This document shows positions 17,774 to 27,445 of a stretch of 64,000 nt of DNA, in pieces. The notes beneath the pieces are model-generated. The model searched no databases, was not told the DNA's origin, and saw nothing but the letters and a program-made list of their open reading frames with translations. Made by a program: the position numbers and the translations under genes. Source of the stretch: DRPG01 sp964655065. GTDB taxonomy: Bacteria; Myxococcota_A; UBA796; GCA-2862545. The first letter of the stretch is position 1. Each line of letters begins with the position of its first letter. Location of the stretch: NCBI GenBank assembly GCA_964655065.1, contig CAZZLC010000003.1, positions 62,001 through 126,000 on the forward strand. The letters are read 5' to 3'.

Positions 17774-20608
17774 ATGACGTTGACCCTGCTGTTGGCTCTC
17801 TCCTGCGCGACCAAGGGTCCCGATCCGGACACGATGGGGGCCTTCTCGGCCGACCAGCCGCTTCCCGTCGACCCCGAGGTGCGTCAGGGTCAGCTCGACA
17901 ACGGGCTCCGCTGGTTCGTCGAGGTCAACGGCGAGCCCGACGCGCGCGCCGAGCTGAGGCTCGTGGTGAAGGCGGGGTCGGTGCTCGAGGACGAAGATCA
18001 GCTCGGGCTGGCCCACTTCGTCGAGCACATGGCGTTCAACGGCACCGAGAACTTCCCCGCCAACACGCTCATCGACTACCTCGAGTCCACGGGCACCAAG
18101 TTCGGGGCGCACCTCAACGCGTACACCTCGTTCGATCGCACGGTCTACCAGCTTCGTCTGCCCACCGACGACGCCGAGGTGTTCGACAAGGGCTTCACCG
18201 TGCTCGCGGACTGGGCGAGCGGCATCTCCTTCGACGACGAGGAGATCGAGAAGGAGCGCGGGGTCGTGCTCGAAGAGTGGCGTCGGCGGCTCGGGGCGGG
18301 CCAGCGGTTGAGCGAGGTCACCCTGCCCCTCGTCTATGGGGAGAGCCGCTATTCGAGCCGGCTGCCCATCGGTACCGAGGAGAGCCTGAAGACGTTCGAC
18401 GGTGACGCCGCGCGGCGGTTCTACGCCGACTGGTACCGGCCCGACCTGATGGCGGTCATCGCGGTGGGCGACTTCGATCCCGACGCCGTGCAGAAGCGAA
18501 TCGAGGACACCTTCGGGGCGCTGCGGAACCCGGCCGACCCGCGTCCACGCGAGTTCGACCGCATCGAGAGCCACGAGGAGACGCGCTACGCCCTGTTCGA
18601 AGACCCCGAGCTCACCCGGACCGGCCTGCAGGTGCTCGTGCACCAGGACATGCCGCAGGACGAGACGTGGGGAGACTACCGCGAGGGCACGCGGCGGCGG
18701 CTCGTCGACTCCATCATGGCCGAGCGGTTCGGCGACCTCGCGCGGGAGCCCGATGCGCCGTTCCTCGGCGCGGGCACGGGCTCGAACCGGTTCAACCTTC
18801 ACGAGGGCGCCAGCGTGCTCGGCGGAAGTCCTCGGGAGGGCCAGGTGCTCGACACCTACCGACTGCTGCTCACCGAGGTCGAGCGCCTGAAGCGGCACGG
18901 CGTACGGCCAGCCGAGCTCGAGCGCGCCAAGGCGCGGATGCTCGAGCAGTACCAGAGCATGCTCCAGGAGCTGGAGAAGACCGACTCGCGCAGCCACGCC
19001 AGCGAGATCGTCCGCGTGTTCGCGGAGAACGAGTCGATGCCCGGCACCCCCGCCGAGGTCGAGGCCGTGCGGGCCTTCTTGCCCACCTTCACCGTTGACG
19101 AGCTCGACGCCTTCGTCGCGAGCGACGCCTTCTTCCCGGCGACGGACCGCGTGGTGATCGTGAGCCAGCCCGAGAAGGAGGGCCTCGACCTCCCTACCGT
19201 CGAGGAGCTACAGGCCATCGAGGCCGAGGTCGCCGCGGCCGAGATCGCGCCGCCCGCGGCCGAGAGCGAGGTGGGGCCGTTGCTCACCGAGCTGCCCGAG
19301 CCAGGCACGATCGTGAGCACGTCGACCGAGTACGAGACCACCCTCGGGTTCACCGTCCACGAGCTGTCGAACGGGGTCACCGTGTGGGCCAAGCCCACCG
19401 ACTTCAAGGAGGACCAGATCCTCATTCGCGGCTTCAGCCACGGGGGGTCGTCCGCGGTGCCCGACGACGTCTACGTCGATGCGATCTACTCTCCGCGCAT
19501 CCAGCGGCTCTCCGGCGTCGGCAACCACGACGCCTCGACGCTCACCAAGTGGCGGGCGGGCCGGTCGTTCGGGGTGTCGCTCGGGCTCGGCGGGTACGAG
19601 GAGACGGTGTCGGGCAGCTCGTCCAAGAAGGACCTCGAGGCGGCGCTGCAGGAGCTCCACGCGCTGTTCACCGCGCCCAGGCTCACCGAGGAGGGCTTCG
19701 AGCAGCTGGTGGCGCAGCAGACCGAGTTCATCCGGAACCGTCAGGCGCGCCCCTCGTCCGCGCTGTCCGATGCGTACACCGCGCTCGTGTGGCCGCACGA
19801 CCCGCGCCGGCAGCCGTGGACGCTCGACCGCCTGGCCGAGCTCGACCTTCAGACGGCGCGCCAGCAGCACCAGGCCCACTTCAGCCACGCCACGGGCTTC
19901 ACGTTCCTGTTCGTGGGCAACCTCCCCGACGACTTCGAGAGCCTCGTCACGCGCTATCTCGCGAGCCTGCCGACGGACCCGGCGCTCGATCGGCCGTGGG
20001 CGGACCGCGGCATGCGGCCGAAGACCGGAAAGCTCGAGGCGACGGTGCGCAAGGGGCAGGACGAGAAGGCCAGCGTGCGGATCGTGTTCCACAGCGACGT
20101 GGAGGGCTTCGACTACCTGTCGCGCAACCACTACTACAGCATGGCCGACATCCTCGCCGTGCACCTCCGCAAGGACCTGCGCGAGGACCGGGGCGGAGTC
20201 TACGGGGTGTCGGTGCGGGCGAACGCCATCGTGCGGCCGGAGGCGCGCGCAGAGACCCGGGTGAGCTTCACGTGCGACCCAGCCCGGGTGGACGAGCTGG
20301 TCGAGGCGACGATGACGGCCATCGCCGACCTGAAGGCGGACGGTCCGACGGAGCAGGACGTGCTGGACGAGCAGGCGAAGAACCGCCGCGACCACGAGAC
20401 CCGCGTGAAGACGAACGGGCACTGGGCATCGTCGCTGCGGTGGGCGCTGACCCACAACGAGGATCCTGAGGAGATCGTGAAGTGGGACGACCGGAACGAC
20501 GCGCTCTCGGTGGCCTCGGTCAAGGCGATGGCGAACCGGATGTTCGGAGAGAACGTCGTGACGACGGTGCTGCTCCCCGAGGACGCGAAGACGGCCTCGC
20601 GGGAGTAG
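17774..20608 (+). CDS. M16 zinc metallopeptidase lipoprotein (pitrilysin-like, full-length)
   Basis: The 944-residue product has a lipoprotein signal (LLLALSC, Cys11) and two M16 halves. The first half holds the inverted zinc motif H81FVEH85 with the downstream glutamate in EEIEKERGVV. The second half (from about 540) lacks the motif, as expected for the inactive partner. Such enzymes degrade peptides in a closed chamber. ATG 17774 has a good GGAGGT site 6 bases upstream and puts the lipobox at the right place; the earlier frame overlaps rdgB. It probably acts in the periplasm, anchored to a membrane. Confidence 0.92.
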   Translation: MTLTLLLALSCATKGPDPDTMGAFSADQPLPVDPEVRQGQLDNGLRWFVEVNGEPDARAELRLVVKAGSVLEDEDQLGLAHFVEHMAFNGTENFPANTLIDYLESTGTKFGAHLNAYTSFDRTVYQLRLPTDDAEVFDKGFTVLADWASGISFDDEEIEKERGVVLEEWRRRLGAGQRLSEVTLPLVYGESRYSSRLPIGTEESLKTFDGDAARRFYADWYRPDLMAVIAVGDFDPDAVQKRIEDTFGALRNPADPRPREFDRIESHEETRYALFEDPELTRTGLQVLVHQDMPQDETWGDYREGTRRRLVDSIMAERFGDLAREPDAPFLGAGTGSNRFNLHEGASVLGGSPREGQVLDTYRLLLTEVERLKRHGVRPAELERAKARMLEQYQSMLQELEKTDSRSHASEIVRVFAENESMPGTPAEVEAVRAFLPTFTVDELDAFVASDAFFPATDRVVIVSQPEKEGLDLPTVEELQAIEAEVAAAEIAPPAAESEVGPLLTELPEPGTIVSTSTEYETTLGFTVHELSNGVTVWAKPTDFKEDQILIRGFSHGGSSAVPDDVYVDAIYSPRIQRLSGVGNHDASTLTKWRAGRSFGVSLGLGGYEETVSGSSSKKDLEAALQELHALFTAPRLTEEGFEQLVAQQTEFIRNRQARPSSALSDAYTALVWPHDPRRQPWTLDRLAELDLQTARQQHQAHFSHATGFTFLFVGNLPDDFESLVTRYLASLPTDPALDRPWADRGMRPKTGKLEATVRKGQDEKASVRIVFHSDVEGFDYLSRNHYYSMADILAVHLRKDLREDRGGVYGVSVRANAIVRPEARAETRVSFTCDPARVDELVEATMTAIADLKADGPTEQDVLDEQAKNRRDHETRVKTNGHWASSLRWALTHNEDPEEIVKWDDRNDALSVASVKAMANRMFGENVVTTVLLPEDAKTASRE

Positions 20609-20647
20609 TCTCGACGAGAACGGTTCCGGGCTGGCGGTCCACCGGCG

Positions 20648-21433
20648 TCACGGAGCGACGGCGTACGCCTCGGCGACATCCGAGAGGGCGGCTCCCACCG
20701 CCGACCCCTCCGCCGGACTCGCGAAGGCCTCCGCGCATCGCGCGTCCAGCTCCCCTGCCAGCAACGCCTCGCACTCCGGCGCCTCCAACGGCCCCGCCAG
20801 GCACGCCCGCGCCGCGTCCCGTGCCGGGTTCGGCTCGAACGCCGTCGTGTACCGCTCGTCCTCCCGACACGCCTCTGCGAACACCCCGGCCACTGCCTCC
20901 TCGCAGACCTCGATCGGCTCCCCCAGCTCCCCGATCAGCTCGCTCGGCACCGTCCCGCCCACGCGGTCGGCGATGCAGGTTGCCGTCGCCGAGCACAAGC
21001 CCGCCACGAACCGGTCGCACAGCTCCGCCGAGGTCTCCGCCGTGACCTCGCGAGCCGCCTCGAACACCGCCCCCGCGTCCCGGCCTGCCCCGATACACTG
21101 GGCAGGCGGCGTCCCGCTCTGAATCGCCCGCCCGCTGCCCGTGAACGGATCGCACTCCAGCGCCCGCCGCCGCTCGTCCACGGCCGCGATGCACGGCGTC
21201 AGCGCCTCGAAGCCCGCGAAGGTCAACGCCCCGAGGTCCGCGTCCTCGCAGGTCCGGTCCACCCCGTAGGTCGTCGACAGACAGCGATCCCGGAGGTCGG
21301 CGCTGTCGATCTCGCGCTCCTCGTCGTGACACGCGATGGCCCAGGCACACATCGCCTCGCACACGCTCGCGCTCGTGCCGGGGGTGAAGTCGCAGCTGCT
21401 CACGAACAGCACGCCGACGAGCCAGGGTCTCAC
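20648..21433 (-). CDS. Cysteine-rich lipoprotein of unknown function
   Basis: The 261-residue product has a lipobox (LFVSSC) and about fourteen further cysteines after it. They occur as C-x3-C-x-W-x3-C near the N-terminus and as scattered pairs, a pattern seen in many myxobacterial surface lipoproteins of unknown role. All would form disulfides after export. It lies 10 bases after the DUF58 gene on the same strand, so it may be the last gene of that membrane operon. No enzyme motif is seen. Confidence 0.8.
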   Translation of the reverse strand: MRPWLVGVLFVSSCDFTPGTSASVCEAMCAWAIACHDEEREIDSADLRDRCLSTTYGVDRTCEDADLGALTFAGFEALTPCIAAVDERRRALECDPFTGSGRAIQSGTPPAQCIGAGRDAGAVFEAAREVTAETSAELCDRFVAGLCSATATCIADRVGGTVPSELIGELGEPIEVCEEAVAGVFAEACREDERYTTAFEPNPARDAARACLAGPLEAPECEALLAGELDARCAEAFASPAEGSAVGAALSDVAEAYAVAP

Positions 21434-21443
21434 CGCTCCTCCA

Positions 21444-22778
21444 TCACAGCAACCGCCGCGCCTTCACCTCGAGGTATCGGTGCAGCAGCCGGGGGGTCAG
21501 GTCCTCTCGACGCACGTCGAGCACGAAAGCGCCCCTCCGGGAGAGCGTTTCGAGCGCACGCTCCCGCCAGCCCACCACGTGGGCCGCTGCGGCACGCACG
21601 TAAGGCCCGATCGGACCGTCGGTCGGCTCGTTCAGTTTCCGCTCCACGTCCTCGTCGCGGAGCCACACCGCGATCGGCAGGTGCCGACCGGCCAGCGTCT
21701 GGACGAGCTGAGTCGCGAGCTCGGCGTTCACCTCGTCGATCACCTGGGTCAGCAGCACCACCAGGCTGCGACGCCGCACCGTCCGCGCGAGCTGCCGGAA
21801 CGCCGCCGCATAGTCGGGCTCCCGCAGCGACGGCTCGAGGTCGTAGGTCGCCCGGACGAGCCGAGAGCCGTCCCGGGACCCGGCCTTGGGCGGCAGCCAC
21901 ACCCGCGGCTGGTCGTCGAACGCGAGCAGCCCCACCCGGTCGCCGTGTCGCGCGGCCACCTGTCCGAGCAGGATCGCCGCGTTGAGGGCCCGGTCGAACG
22001 CGGTGAGTCCCCCGGACCGACTGCTCATCATCCGCCCGCAGTCGAGCAGGAAGATCAGGTTCTGGTTCGACTCCTGGCCGAACTCCCGGGTCACGAGGTC
22101 GCGACTCCGCGCCGAGGCCTTCCAGTCGACGTGCCGGAACGGGTCCCCCGCGACGTAGGGACGCAGCCGTTGAAACTCGTTCTCACCCCCCGGGCGACGC
22201 CGGGAGTGCACGGGCGCCCGCTCGTCGGACAGCCGCCCGCGAAAGCCCGTCTCCCGAAGCTGGGCGAAGTCGGGGTACACGCGAACGTGGTCGTCGCCCA
22301 CGAAGCGCCGCTGGGTCTGCCAGAGCCCGAGGGGCGAGCGCACCCGGACCGCGACGTCGCCGAAGTCGTGGCGACCTCGCCGTTCCACCGTCACCCGGTA
22401 CGTCACCTCGACCGAGCGGTGCCCGTTCACGTCGACCGCGACGGGCAGCCCCACCGCGGTGCCCGGCGCGTCGTCGCCGACCTGCAGCAGCCGCCGCCGC
22501 CCGACGGGATTGCGCAGGGTGAGGCACACGGGGAACTCGCGGCCCACCGCCTGCACGGCGTCGACGTGGCGCGTCACCTGCAGCCGCCCGCGGGTCAGCG
22601 CCAGGTCAACCCCGGCCACGATCCCGATCACGAGGTCCAGCGCGACCACGGGCACGAGCCACCCGGGCTCGAGCAGCACCCCGAGCGACGCCGCCAGCGG
22701 CAGCAGCGACAACGCGACCAGCGGCCCCGTTGGAATCCCGAGGAGCCGCTGCGCGGCGGTGCGGGGGGCGGGCTCCAT
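21444..22778 (-). CDS. DUF58 (von Willebrand-like) membrane protein
   Basis: The 444-residue product has two N-terminal membrane segments (about 16-60), a beta-rich middle, and the DUF58 core: RPYVAGDPFRHVDWKASAR and the VWA-like LIFLLDCGRMMSS. DUF58 proteins are the usual partners of MoxR AAA+ ATPases; they are thought to be assembly or maturation factors with a metal-ion adhesion site. The start ATG 22778 shares one base with the stop of the MoxR gene, so the pair is coupled. It is encoded together with five membrane or envelope genes. Confidence 0.88.
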   Translation of the reverse strand: MEPAPRTAAQRLLGIPTGPLVALSLLPLAASLGVLLEPGWLVPVVALDLVIGIVAGVDLALTRGRLQVTRHVDAVQAVGREFPVCLTLRNPVGRRRLLQVGDDAPGTAVGLPVAVDVNGHRSVEVTYRVTVERRGRHDFGDVAVRVRSPLGLWQTQRRFVGDDHVRVYPDFAQLRETGFRGRLSDERAPVHSRRRPGGENEFQRLRPYVAGDPFRHVDWKASARSRDLVTREFGQESNQNLIFLLDCGRMMSSRSGGLTAFDRALNAAILLGQVAARHGDRVGLLAFDDQPRVWLPPKAGSRDGSRLVRATYDLEPSLREPDYAAAFRQLARTVRRRSLVVLLTQVIDEVNAELATQLVQTLAGRHLPIAVWLRDEDVERKLNEPTDGPIGPYVRAAAAHVVGWRERALETLSRRGAFVLDVRREDLTPRLLHRYLEVKARRLL

Positions 22779-23740
22779 CACGCGCGCTCGCTCCCCGGCA
22801 CCGGCAGGTCGCCCAGGATTCGCACCACCACGTCGTCGGCCGTGATGCCCTCGAGGTCGGCGTCGGGCTGGAGCAGGAAGCGGTGCCGGAGCACGGGGGC
22901 TGCGAGCTGCTTGACATCGTCGGGGACGACGTAGGCGCGCCCCGCCGCCGCCGCGGTCACCTGGGCACACAGCAACAGCGCGATCGACGCCCGCGGTGAC
23001 GCGCCGAGATCCACCGCCGCGTCGGCCCGCGTCCGCGCCACGATCGCGGTGATGTACTCCAGGATCTCGGGGTCCACCCGCACCCGCCGGGCGGTCGCCC
23101 GCATCTGCACGATCCCCGCCGCGTCGATCACCGTCTTCAGCTGGGCCGCCTCGAGGTCGCTCGCGTCGAAGCCGTCGAGGTAGTGCTGGAGCAGCCGCAC
23201 CTCGACCCGGGGCGGCGGGTGGTCGACGAGCACCTTCATCACGAAGCGATCGAGCTGCGCCTCCGGCAGGGGGTAGGTGCCCTCCGACTCGATGGGGTTC
23301 TGGGTCGCGATGGTGAAGAAGATGTCGGGCAGGATTCGGGTCTCCCCGTCCACGGTCACCTGCCGGTCGCTCATCGCCTCGAGGAGCGCGGCCTGGGTCT
23401 TCGCCGGCGCGCGATTGATCTCGTCGGCGAGGAGCACCTCGGTGAAGATGGGGCCCTCGCGGAACACGAAGCGGTTCTCGGCCCGGTTGAACAGGTTGCT
23501 CCCGGTCACGTCGCTCGGCATGAGGTCGGGCGTGAACTGGATGCGCTTGAAGCTCACCCCGAGCACTTTGGCCACGCTCCGCGCGAGCAGCGTCTTGCCG
23601 ATGCCCGGCGGACCCTCGAGCAACACGTGCCCCGCCGCGAGCAGCGAGACGAGCACGGACTCCACGGCGTCCTGCTGCCCCAGCAGCACCCGCTCGATCT
23701 CCTGGCGAGCCTCCGCGAACCGGGTCGCGAACGTCGCCAC
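22778..23740 (-). CDS. MoxR-family AAA+ ATPase
   Basis: The 320-residue product has Walker A GPPGIGKT (43-50), Walker B LLADEINRAP, and the MoxR signatures QNPIESEGTYPLPEAQLD and ASPRASIALL. MoxR ATPases act as chaperones for partner complexes. GTG 23740 gives the usual length and leaves 20 bases to the stop of the preceding gene; frames further upstream lack a start and overlap that gene. It is followed by the DUF58 gene with a one-base overlap. The operon context suggests a membrane-associated complex with the DUF4350/DUF4129-like lipoprotein and SpoIIM-like protein. Confidence 0.93.
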   Translation of the reverse strand: MATFATRFAEARQEIERVLLGQQDAVESVLVSLLAAGHVLLEGPPGIGKTLLARSVAKVLGVSFKRIQFTPDLMPSDVTGSNLFNRAENRFVFREGPIFTEVLLADEINRAPAKTQAALLEAMSDRQVTVDGETRILPDIFFTIATQNPIESEGTYPLPEAQLDRFVMKVLVDHPPPRVEVRLLQHYLDGFDASDLEAAQLKTVIDAAGIVQMRATARRVRVDPEILEYITAIVARTRADAAVDLGASPRASIALLLCAQVTAAAAGRAYVVPDDVKQLAAPVLRHRFLLQPDADLEGITADDVVVRILGDLPVPGSERA

Positions 23741-23760
23741 CGCCGGATCGCCGGATCCAC

Positions 23761-25677
23761 CTACGTCGACTGGCGCGTGATCGTCCAAATCTCCTCCATC
23801 CGCTCGAGGTCGTCCTCGCGTGCCTCGGGACTTCCGATGTCCGGGCGGGGCTCGCCGCCGGGGCTGGGTGCCCCCGAGCCAGCGTCCCCGGCCGCCGCGG
23901 TCACCCGCGCCACGAACGCCTGCGCCTGCGCCTGAGTGTAGCCGGCTCGCCGCGCCGCCTGATGGAGCCCCGCCGGTCCGAGCCGCCCGAGCCACAAGCG
24001 AGCGACCTCGCGCAGGGCGTGGCCCGATGCCCCGAGCCGGAACCACCGCGTCCCGAGCGCGGTGACGTGCTCACCAAACGACAGCCGGTCCCGCGCCGCC
24101 ACCGGACGCGCCGGCACGAACGGCCAACCCCGCCACAGCGACAGCAAGGTCCACGTCGCCAGGAGCTGGAGCACGAACGGCAGGAGCTGCGCGTTGGCCA
24201 CGGAGCGCACGGGGTTGGTCTCGGGCAGGTCGGTCGCCATCGAGGCCCGCGTGACGAGCCGCACCCGCGCGGGCGTCGGCAACGGCCAGCCGAGGTGGGC
24301 CTGCCCGAGGTAGAGCAGGTCCCCCACGAATGCCTCGTTGTCGGGCTCGACGAAGGCGAGGTTGTCGAAGAGCCGCGGGTCGCTGACCCCGACGACCACC
24401 CCGTGGCCGAACACGATCTGGCTCACCACCCCGAGTCGGTCGCCCATGACGTCCTCGGCGGTCACCCAGTGCCGCCCTTCGGTGAACCCGAACCGGGGCC
24501 CGTCGGGAAACCTCGGCAGCGGCGTGTCACTGCCGAGCAGCGGACTGCGGGCGACGAGCGGCGTCTCGGACTCGAGGGTCACGCGCTGGCCGAACCCCTC
24601 GAAGCCCAAGACCGCGTCCCCGCCGATCACCAGGATTCCGCCGTCGGAGACCCACTGCCGCAGGCCCTCCCACTGCTCGTCGTTCGGGGCGAGCTCGGAG
24701 AGGTCGAGGAACAGCGCGTCGGTGTCGCGCCCGATCCGCTCGAGGGACACGAGCCGGTACCCGGCGTCGAACCCGTGCATGGAGAGCACCTGGGCCAACG
24801 CGGCATCGCCCTCGGGGCCGAACCGGTCGGACTGCGCCCAGGCGGGCTCGGCCCCGACCAGCCCCCCCGCCACCAGGAGAACCGAGGCCAGCTCGAACAG
24901 CCGACGGGCCGCGTCGAGGGCACGCCGGGCGAGCGCGTCGGCCACCGACGTGGCCCCCCACCGGTGGCGCTCTGCTGCGTCGACCACCACCCGCAGATCG
25001 GCCTGCAGATCGGGCTCGGCAGCGAGCGCCCGGAGGTACTCGCGGTCGGTCCGGCTCCGGTGAAGCTTGAGTCGCTGTCGGCGATGGAGCTGCTTGAGGG
25101 CCGCGCCCCGGGCGAGCCACGCCGCCTCGCCCCACGCACCCTCGGAGAACGCCGCCTCGGCTCGCTGGATGAGGCCCCCCGCATCGAGGGCCGGGACATC
25201 GGGCAGCGCGTCGTCCGGTGGCTCCTCGGGGGCGGGAGCGGTCTCGAGCCGCGGGTCGGACTCGCTCGAAGCCCCTCCGCGCCGGCCCCGTCCGAACGTG
25301 GCCAAGAAGGCACGCAGCAGCACGAGGATCAGCGCGGCAACGAGGAATGCGCCGGTCCACCGGAGAAGCTCCTGGGTCGCCTCGCTCGACCACCGGAACA
25401 TCACCGGGGGCCGCGTCTGGTAGGGCTCCTCGAGCTCGGGCCTCGACGGGTCGCGCTCGCCACAGCCGGCGGAGCGCTCCACGGGCTCGAACTCGCCCTT
25501 GCACAGCTCGTGCACCCCAGGGCACCGGTCCTCGGGCAGCTCGGCCACGAAACGGCACCAGGCCTCGTGGTCGTCCATCTGAACGGGGACCTCGCAGAAC
25601 CGGAACTCGGGACCCTCGAGGGCCGACCGCGGCTCCTCGCGCTCGAGGCAGCCGCCGAGCAGGAGCACGGCGATCAC
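23761..25677 (-). CDS. DUF4129/DUF4350-like membrane lipoprotein
   Basis: The 638-residue product starts with a lipobox (VLLLGGC) and a short Cys-rich segment. A membrane helix follows at about 108-128 (LLRWTGAFLVAALILVLLRA). Next comes a helical DUF4129-like part (RAEAAFSEGAWGEAAWLARG), then a DUF4350-like domain (DALFLDLSELAPNDEQWE, GGILVIGGD) and another membrane helix near 520. Fusing these two domains in one chain is notable; they are often separate genes in MoxR/DUF58 loci. GTG 25677 overlaps the previous stop as GTGA. DUF4350 resembles a glutamine amidotransferase fold without obvious catalysis, so a scaffolding role is possible. Confidence 0.78.
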   Translation of the reverse strand: MIAVLLLGGCLEREEPRSALEGPEFRFCEVPVQMDDHEAWCRFVAELPEDRCPGVHELCKGEFEPVERSAGCGERDPSRPELEEPYQTRPPVMFRWSSEATQELLRWTGAFLVAALILVLLRAFLATFGRGRRGGASSESDPRLETAPAPEEPPDDALPDVPALDAGGLIQRAEAAFSEGAWGEAAWLARGAALKQLHRRQRLKLHRSRTDREYLRALAAEPDLQADLRVVVDAAERHRWGATSVADALARRALDAARRLFELASVLLVAGGLVGAEPAWAQSDRFGPEGDAALAQVLSMHGFDAGYRLVSLERIGRDTDALFLDLSELAPNDEQWEGLRQWVSDGGILVIGGDAVLGFEGFGQRVTLESETPLVARSPLLGSDTPLPRFPDGPRFGFTEGRHWVTAEDVMGDRLGVVSQIVFGHGVVVGVSDPRLFDNLAFVEPDNEAFVGDLLYLGQAHLGWPLPTPARVRLVTRASMATDLPETNPVRSVANAQLLPFVLQLLATWTLLSLWRGWPFVPARPVAARDRLSFGEHVTALGTRWFRLGASGHALREVARLWLGRLGPAGLHQAARRAGYTQAQAQAFVARVTAAAGDAGSGAPSPGGEPRPDIGSPEAREDDLERMEEIWTITRQST

Positions 25678-26477
25678 GCGGCCTCCCCGGACGGGTCCTG
25701 TCGCGTGGATCCGAGGTCGGCCGCCCGCAGCGCGACCTGCAGGTCCCAGCCCTCGACCCGGGTGCGAATGTCGATGTAGAGCAGCAGCCGCCAGGTGGCC
25801 ACGACAGGCTGGGCGAGCAGCATCCCCGCGAGCAGGTAGGGGGTGACCTCGCCAGCGACCGCGCTCCCGAACGGCTCCCCGAGCTGCAGCACGAAGCCCA
25901 CGAGCGTCTGGCCTGTGAGCTCGCCGACCAGCGCGCCCCAGCCGGTCAGCGCGACCCAGCCGAACGTCGCGGAGAGCGCGACCGAGAAGTTGCGCCAGGC
26001 GAGGAACGAGGAGCGCGCGAGCGTGGCGCGCCGCCCCTCGCGCTCGAGCAGCCCTGTCTCGAAGACGTAGGCGGTCACGGGGAGCGTCACGACCCAGAAC
26101 ACCCCGGTGCACCCGCCGATCACGAGCGCCGTGATCTGGGCGGTCCAGGCCAGGATCAGGCCGCCGAGGTCTCGCACGATCTCGACCAGCACATCGCCCG
26201 CGGTGACGTCGTCGGCGAACAGCAGGCGGCCGGTGAGCACCGTGAACGGCCCCTGGAGCAGCGGAGAGAGCACGAGCGCGACCACCACGACGAGGGCCTG
26301 AAGCTCCGGCCCGGCCACGAGCAGCAGGCCGACGAGCCCCGCAATCGCCGGAACGACCACCAGCAGCGTGAGGTCACGGTACCGTCGCGCGTGTCGACGC
26401 AGCAGGAGCAGCGCGACGTCGAAGGACTCACCGACGGACCGGGGACGCAGGACGATGCGGCAGGAGTAGGGATTCAC
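25674..26477 (-). CDS. Polytopic membrane protein of the MoxR/DUF58 operon
   Basis: The 267-residue product has about six hydrophobic segments (for example LTLLVVVPAIAGLVGLLLVA and LVIGGCTGVFWVVTLPVTAY) and an N-terminal basic region. I recognise no catalytic motif. The layout resembles the DUF975/glycerophosphoryl-diester-phosphodiesterase-type membrane domains often found beside SpoIIM-like genes, but I cannot name the family. Both ends overlap neighbouring genes as GTGA, so it is made in step with the SpoIIM-like and DUF4350-like proteins. Confidence 0.75.
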   Translation of the reverse strand: MNPYSCRIVLRPRSVGESFDVALLLLRRHARRYRDLTLLVVVPAIAGLVGLLLVAGPELQALVVVVALVLSPLLQGPFTVLTGRLLFADDVTAGDVLVEIVRDLGGLILAWTAQITALVIGGCTGVFWVVTLPVTAYVFETGLLEREGRRATLARSSFLAWRNFSVALSATFGWVALTGWGALVGELTGQTLVGFVLQLGEPFGSAVAGEVTPYLLAGMLLAQPVVATWRLLLYIDIRTRVEGWDLQVALRAADLGSTRQDPSGEAA

Positions 26478-27445
26478 GCCGCCACCTGCGAGGTGGAGGA
26501 CCGGCGGCCTCCGAACGCGAACCAGGCAAGGACCACCCCCCACTGAACGGCACCGAACGCGAACTTCACCGGCCGAGGCACCGGCGAGGCCGACCAGAAC
26601 CCCTCGATCGCGGCCGCGACGAACAACAGGAGCGCCACCCCGAGCACGAGCCGATAGAGCTGCGGTGCGACTCGACGCAGGGACTCGGCCACCGAGTGCC
26701 CGTCCCGGACCGCGATGGCCCAGCCGAGCCTCAGCCCCGCGGCTCCGGCCACGCAGACGCCCGTGAGCTCCCACGCGGAGTGTCCGCTCGTGAACTCGAG
26801 GAGGTTCGCCCCCATGCCGACGCCTCCGAGGTAGCCACCCTGGGTGCCGAGCAGGAGCCCGTTGTAGACGAGGAAGAACAACGACCCGAGCCCCGCGAAC
26901 GCCCCGGTCGCGAACACGCGGAACGCGATGCCCACGTTGTTGAAGACGTAGAAGCCGGCCATCGACGCGTCGGCCCCCGCGCTGCCGCGCTCGAGGTCGG
27001 CCGTGGAGTACATCGACTCGAGCTGCTCGAGGCTCCCCTCGGGGAGCACCGCCGCCGCGAACCCAGGGTCGAAGAACGCCCCCCCGAAGCCGACCGCGAA
27101 CGGCACGTAGAACATCGCGCTCGCGAGGGCGAAGAACCGCCACTCCGCCCGGAGGGTGCGCGGAAACTCGACGATGGCGTCGATCCACAGCGACCGCCCG
27201 AACCCGGTGGGACGAACCGCGTAGAGACGGTTGTGGGCGCGGCCGGCGAGGTCGTCGAGGTAGTTCTGGACGTCGGTGGGCAGCTCCAGGCTGCGGGCCC
27301 GGGCGAGATCGGCGCACACCGCGCGGTAGCCCGAGGCGAGCGTGGCCCACTCGTCCGCGTCGAGCCGCGACCGGTCGAGCAGGTCTTGCAGCGACTCCCA
27401 GCGCTCCCGCCGCGGCTGGACGAACGCGTCGCGATCCGCGATCAC
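26474..27445 (-). CDS. SpoIIM-like (stage II sporulation protein M family) membrane protein
   Basis: The 323-residue product has a cytoplasmic helical N-terminus (about 1-95) and five or six membrane segments. Family-like features include FYVFNNVGIAFRVFATGAFA and NGLLLGTQGG. In Bacillus SpoIIM works with peptidoglycan hydrolases in engulfment; outside endospore formers the family is usually found with RDD, MoxR and DUF58 genes, as here, and its role is unclear. There is no other sporulation gene in the window, so the name should not be read as function. Both ends overlap neighbours as GTGA. Confidence 0.85.
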   Translation of the reverse strand: MIADRDAFVQPRRERWESLQDLLDRSRLDADEWATLASGYRAVCADLARARSLELPTDVQNYLDDLAGRAHNRLYAVRPTGFGRSLWIDAIVEFPRTLRAEWRFFALASAMFYVPFAVGFGGAFFDPGFAAAVLPEGSLEQLESMYSTADLERGSAGADASMAGFYVFNNVGIAFRVFATGAFAGLGSLFFLVYNGLLLGTQGGYLGGVGMGANLLEFTSGHSAWELTGVCVAGAAGLRLGWAIAVRDGHSVAESLRRVAPQLYRLVLGVALLLFVAAAIEGFWSASPVPRPVKFAFGAVQWGVVLAWFAFGGRRSSTSQVAA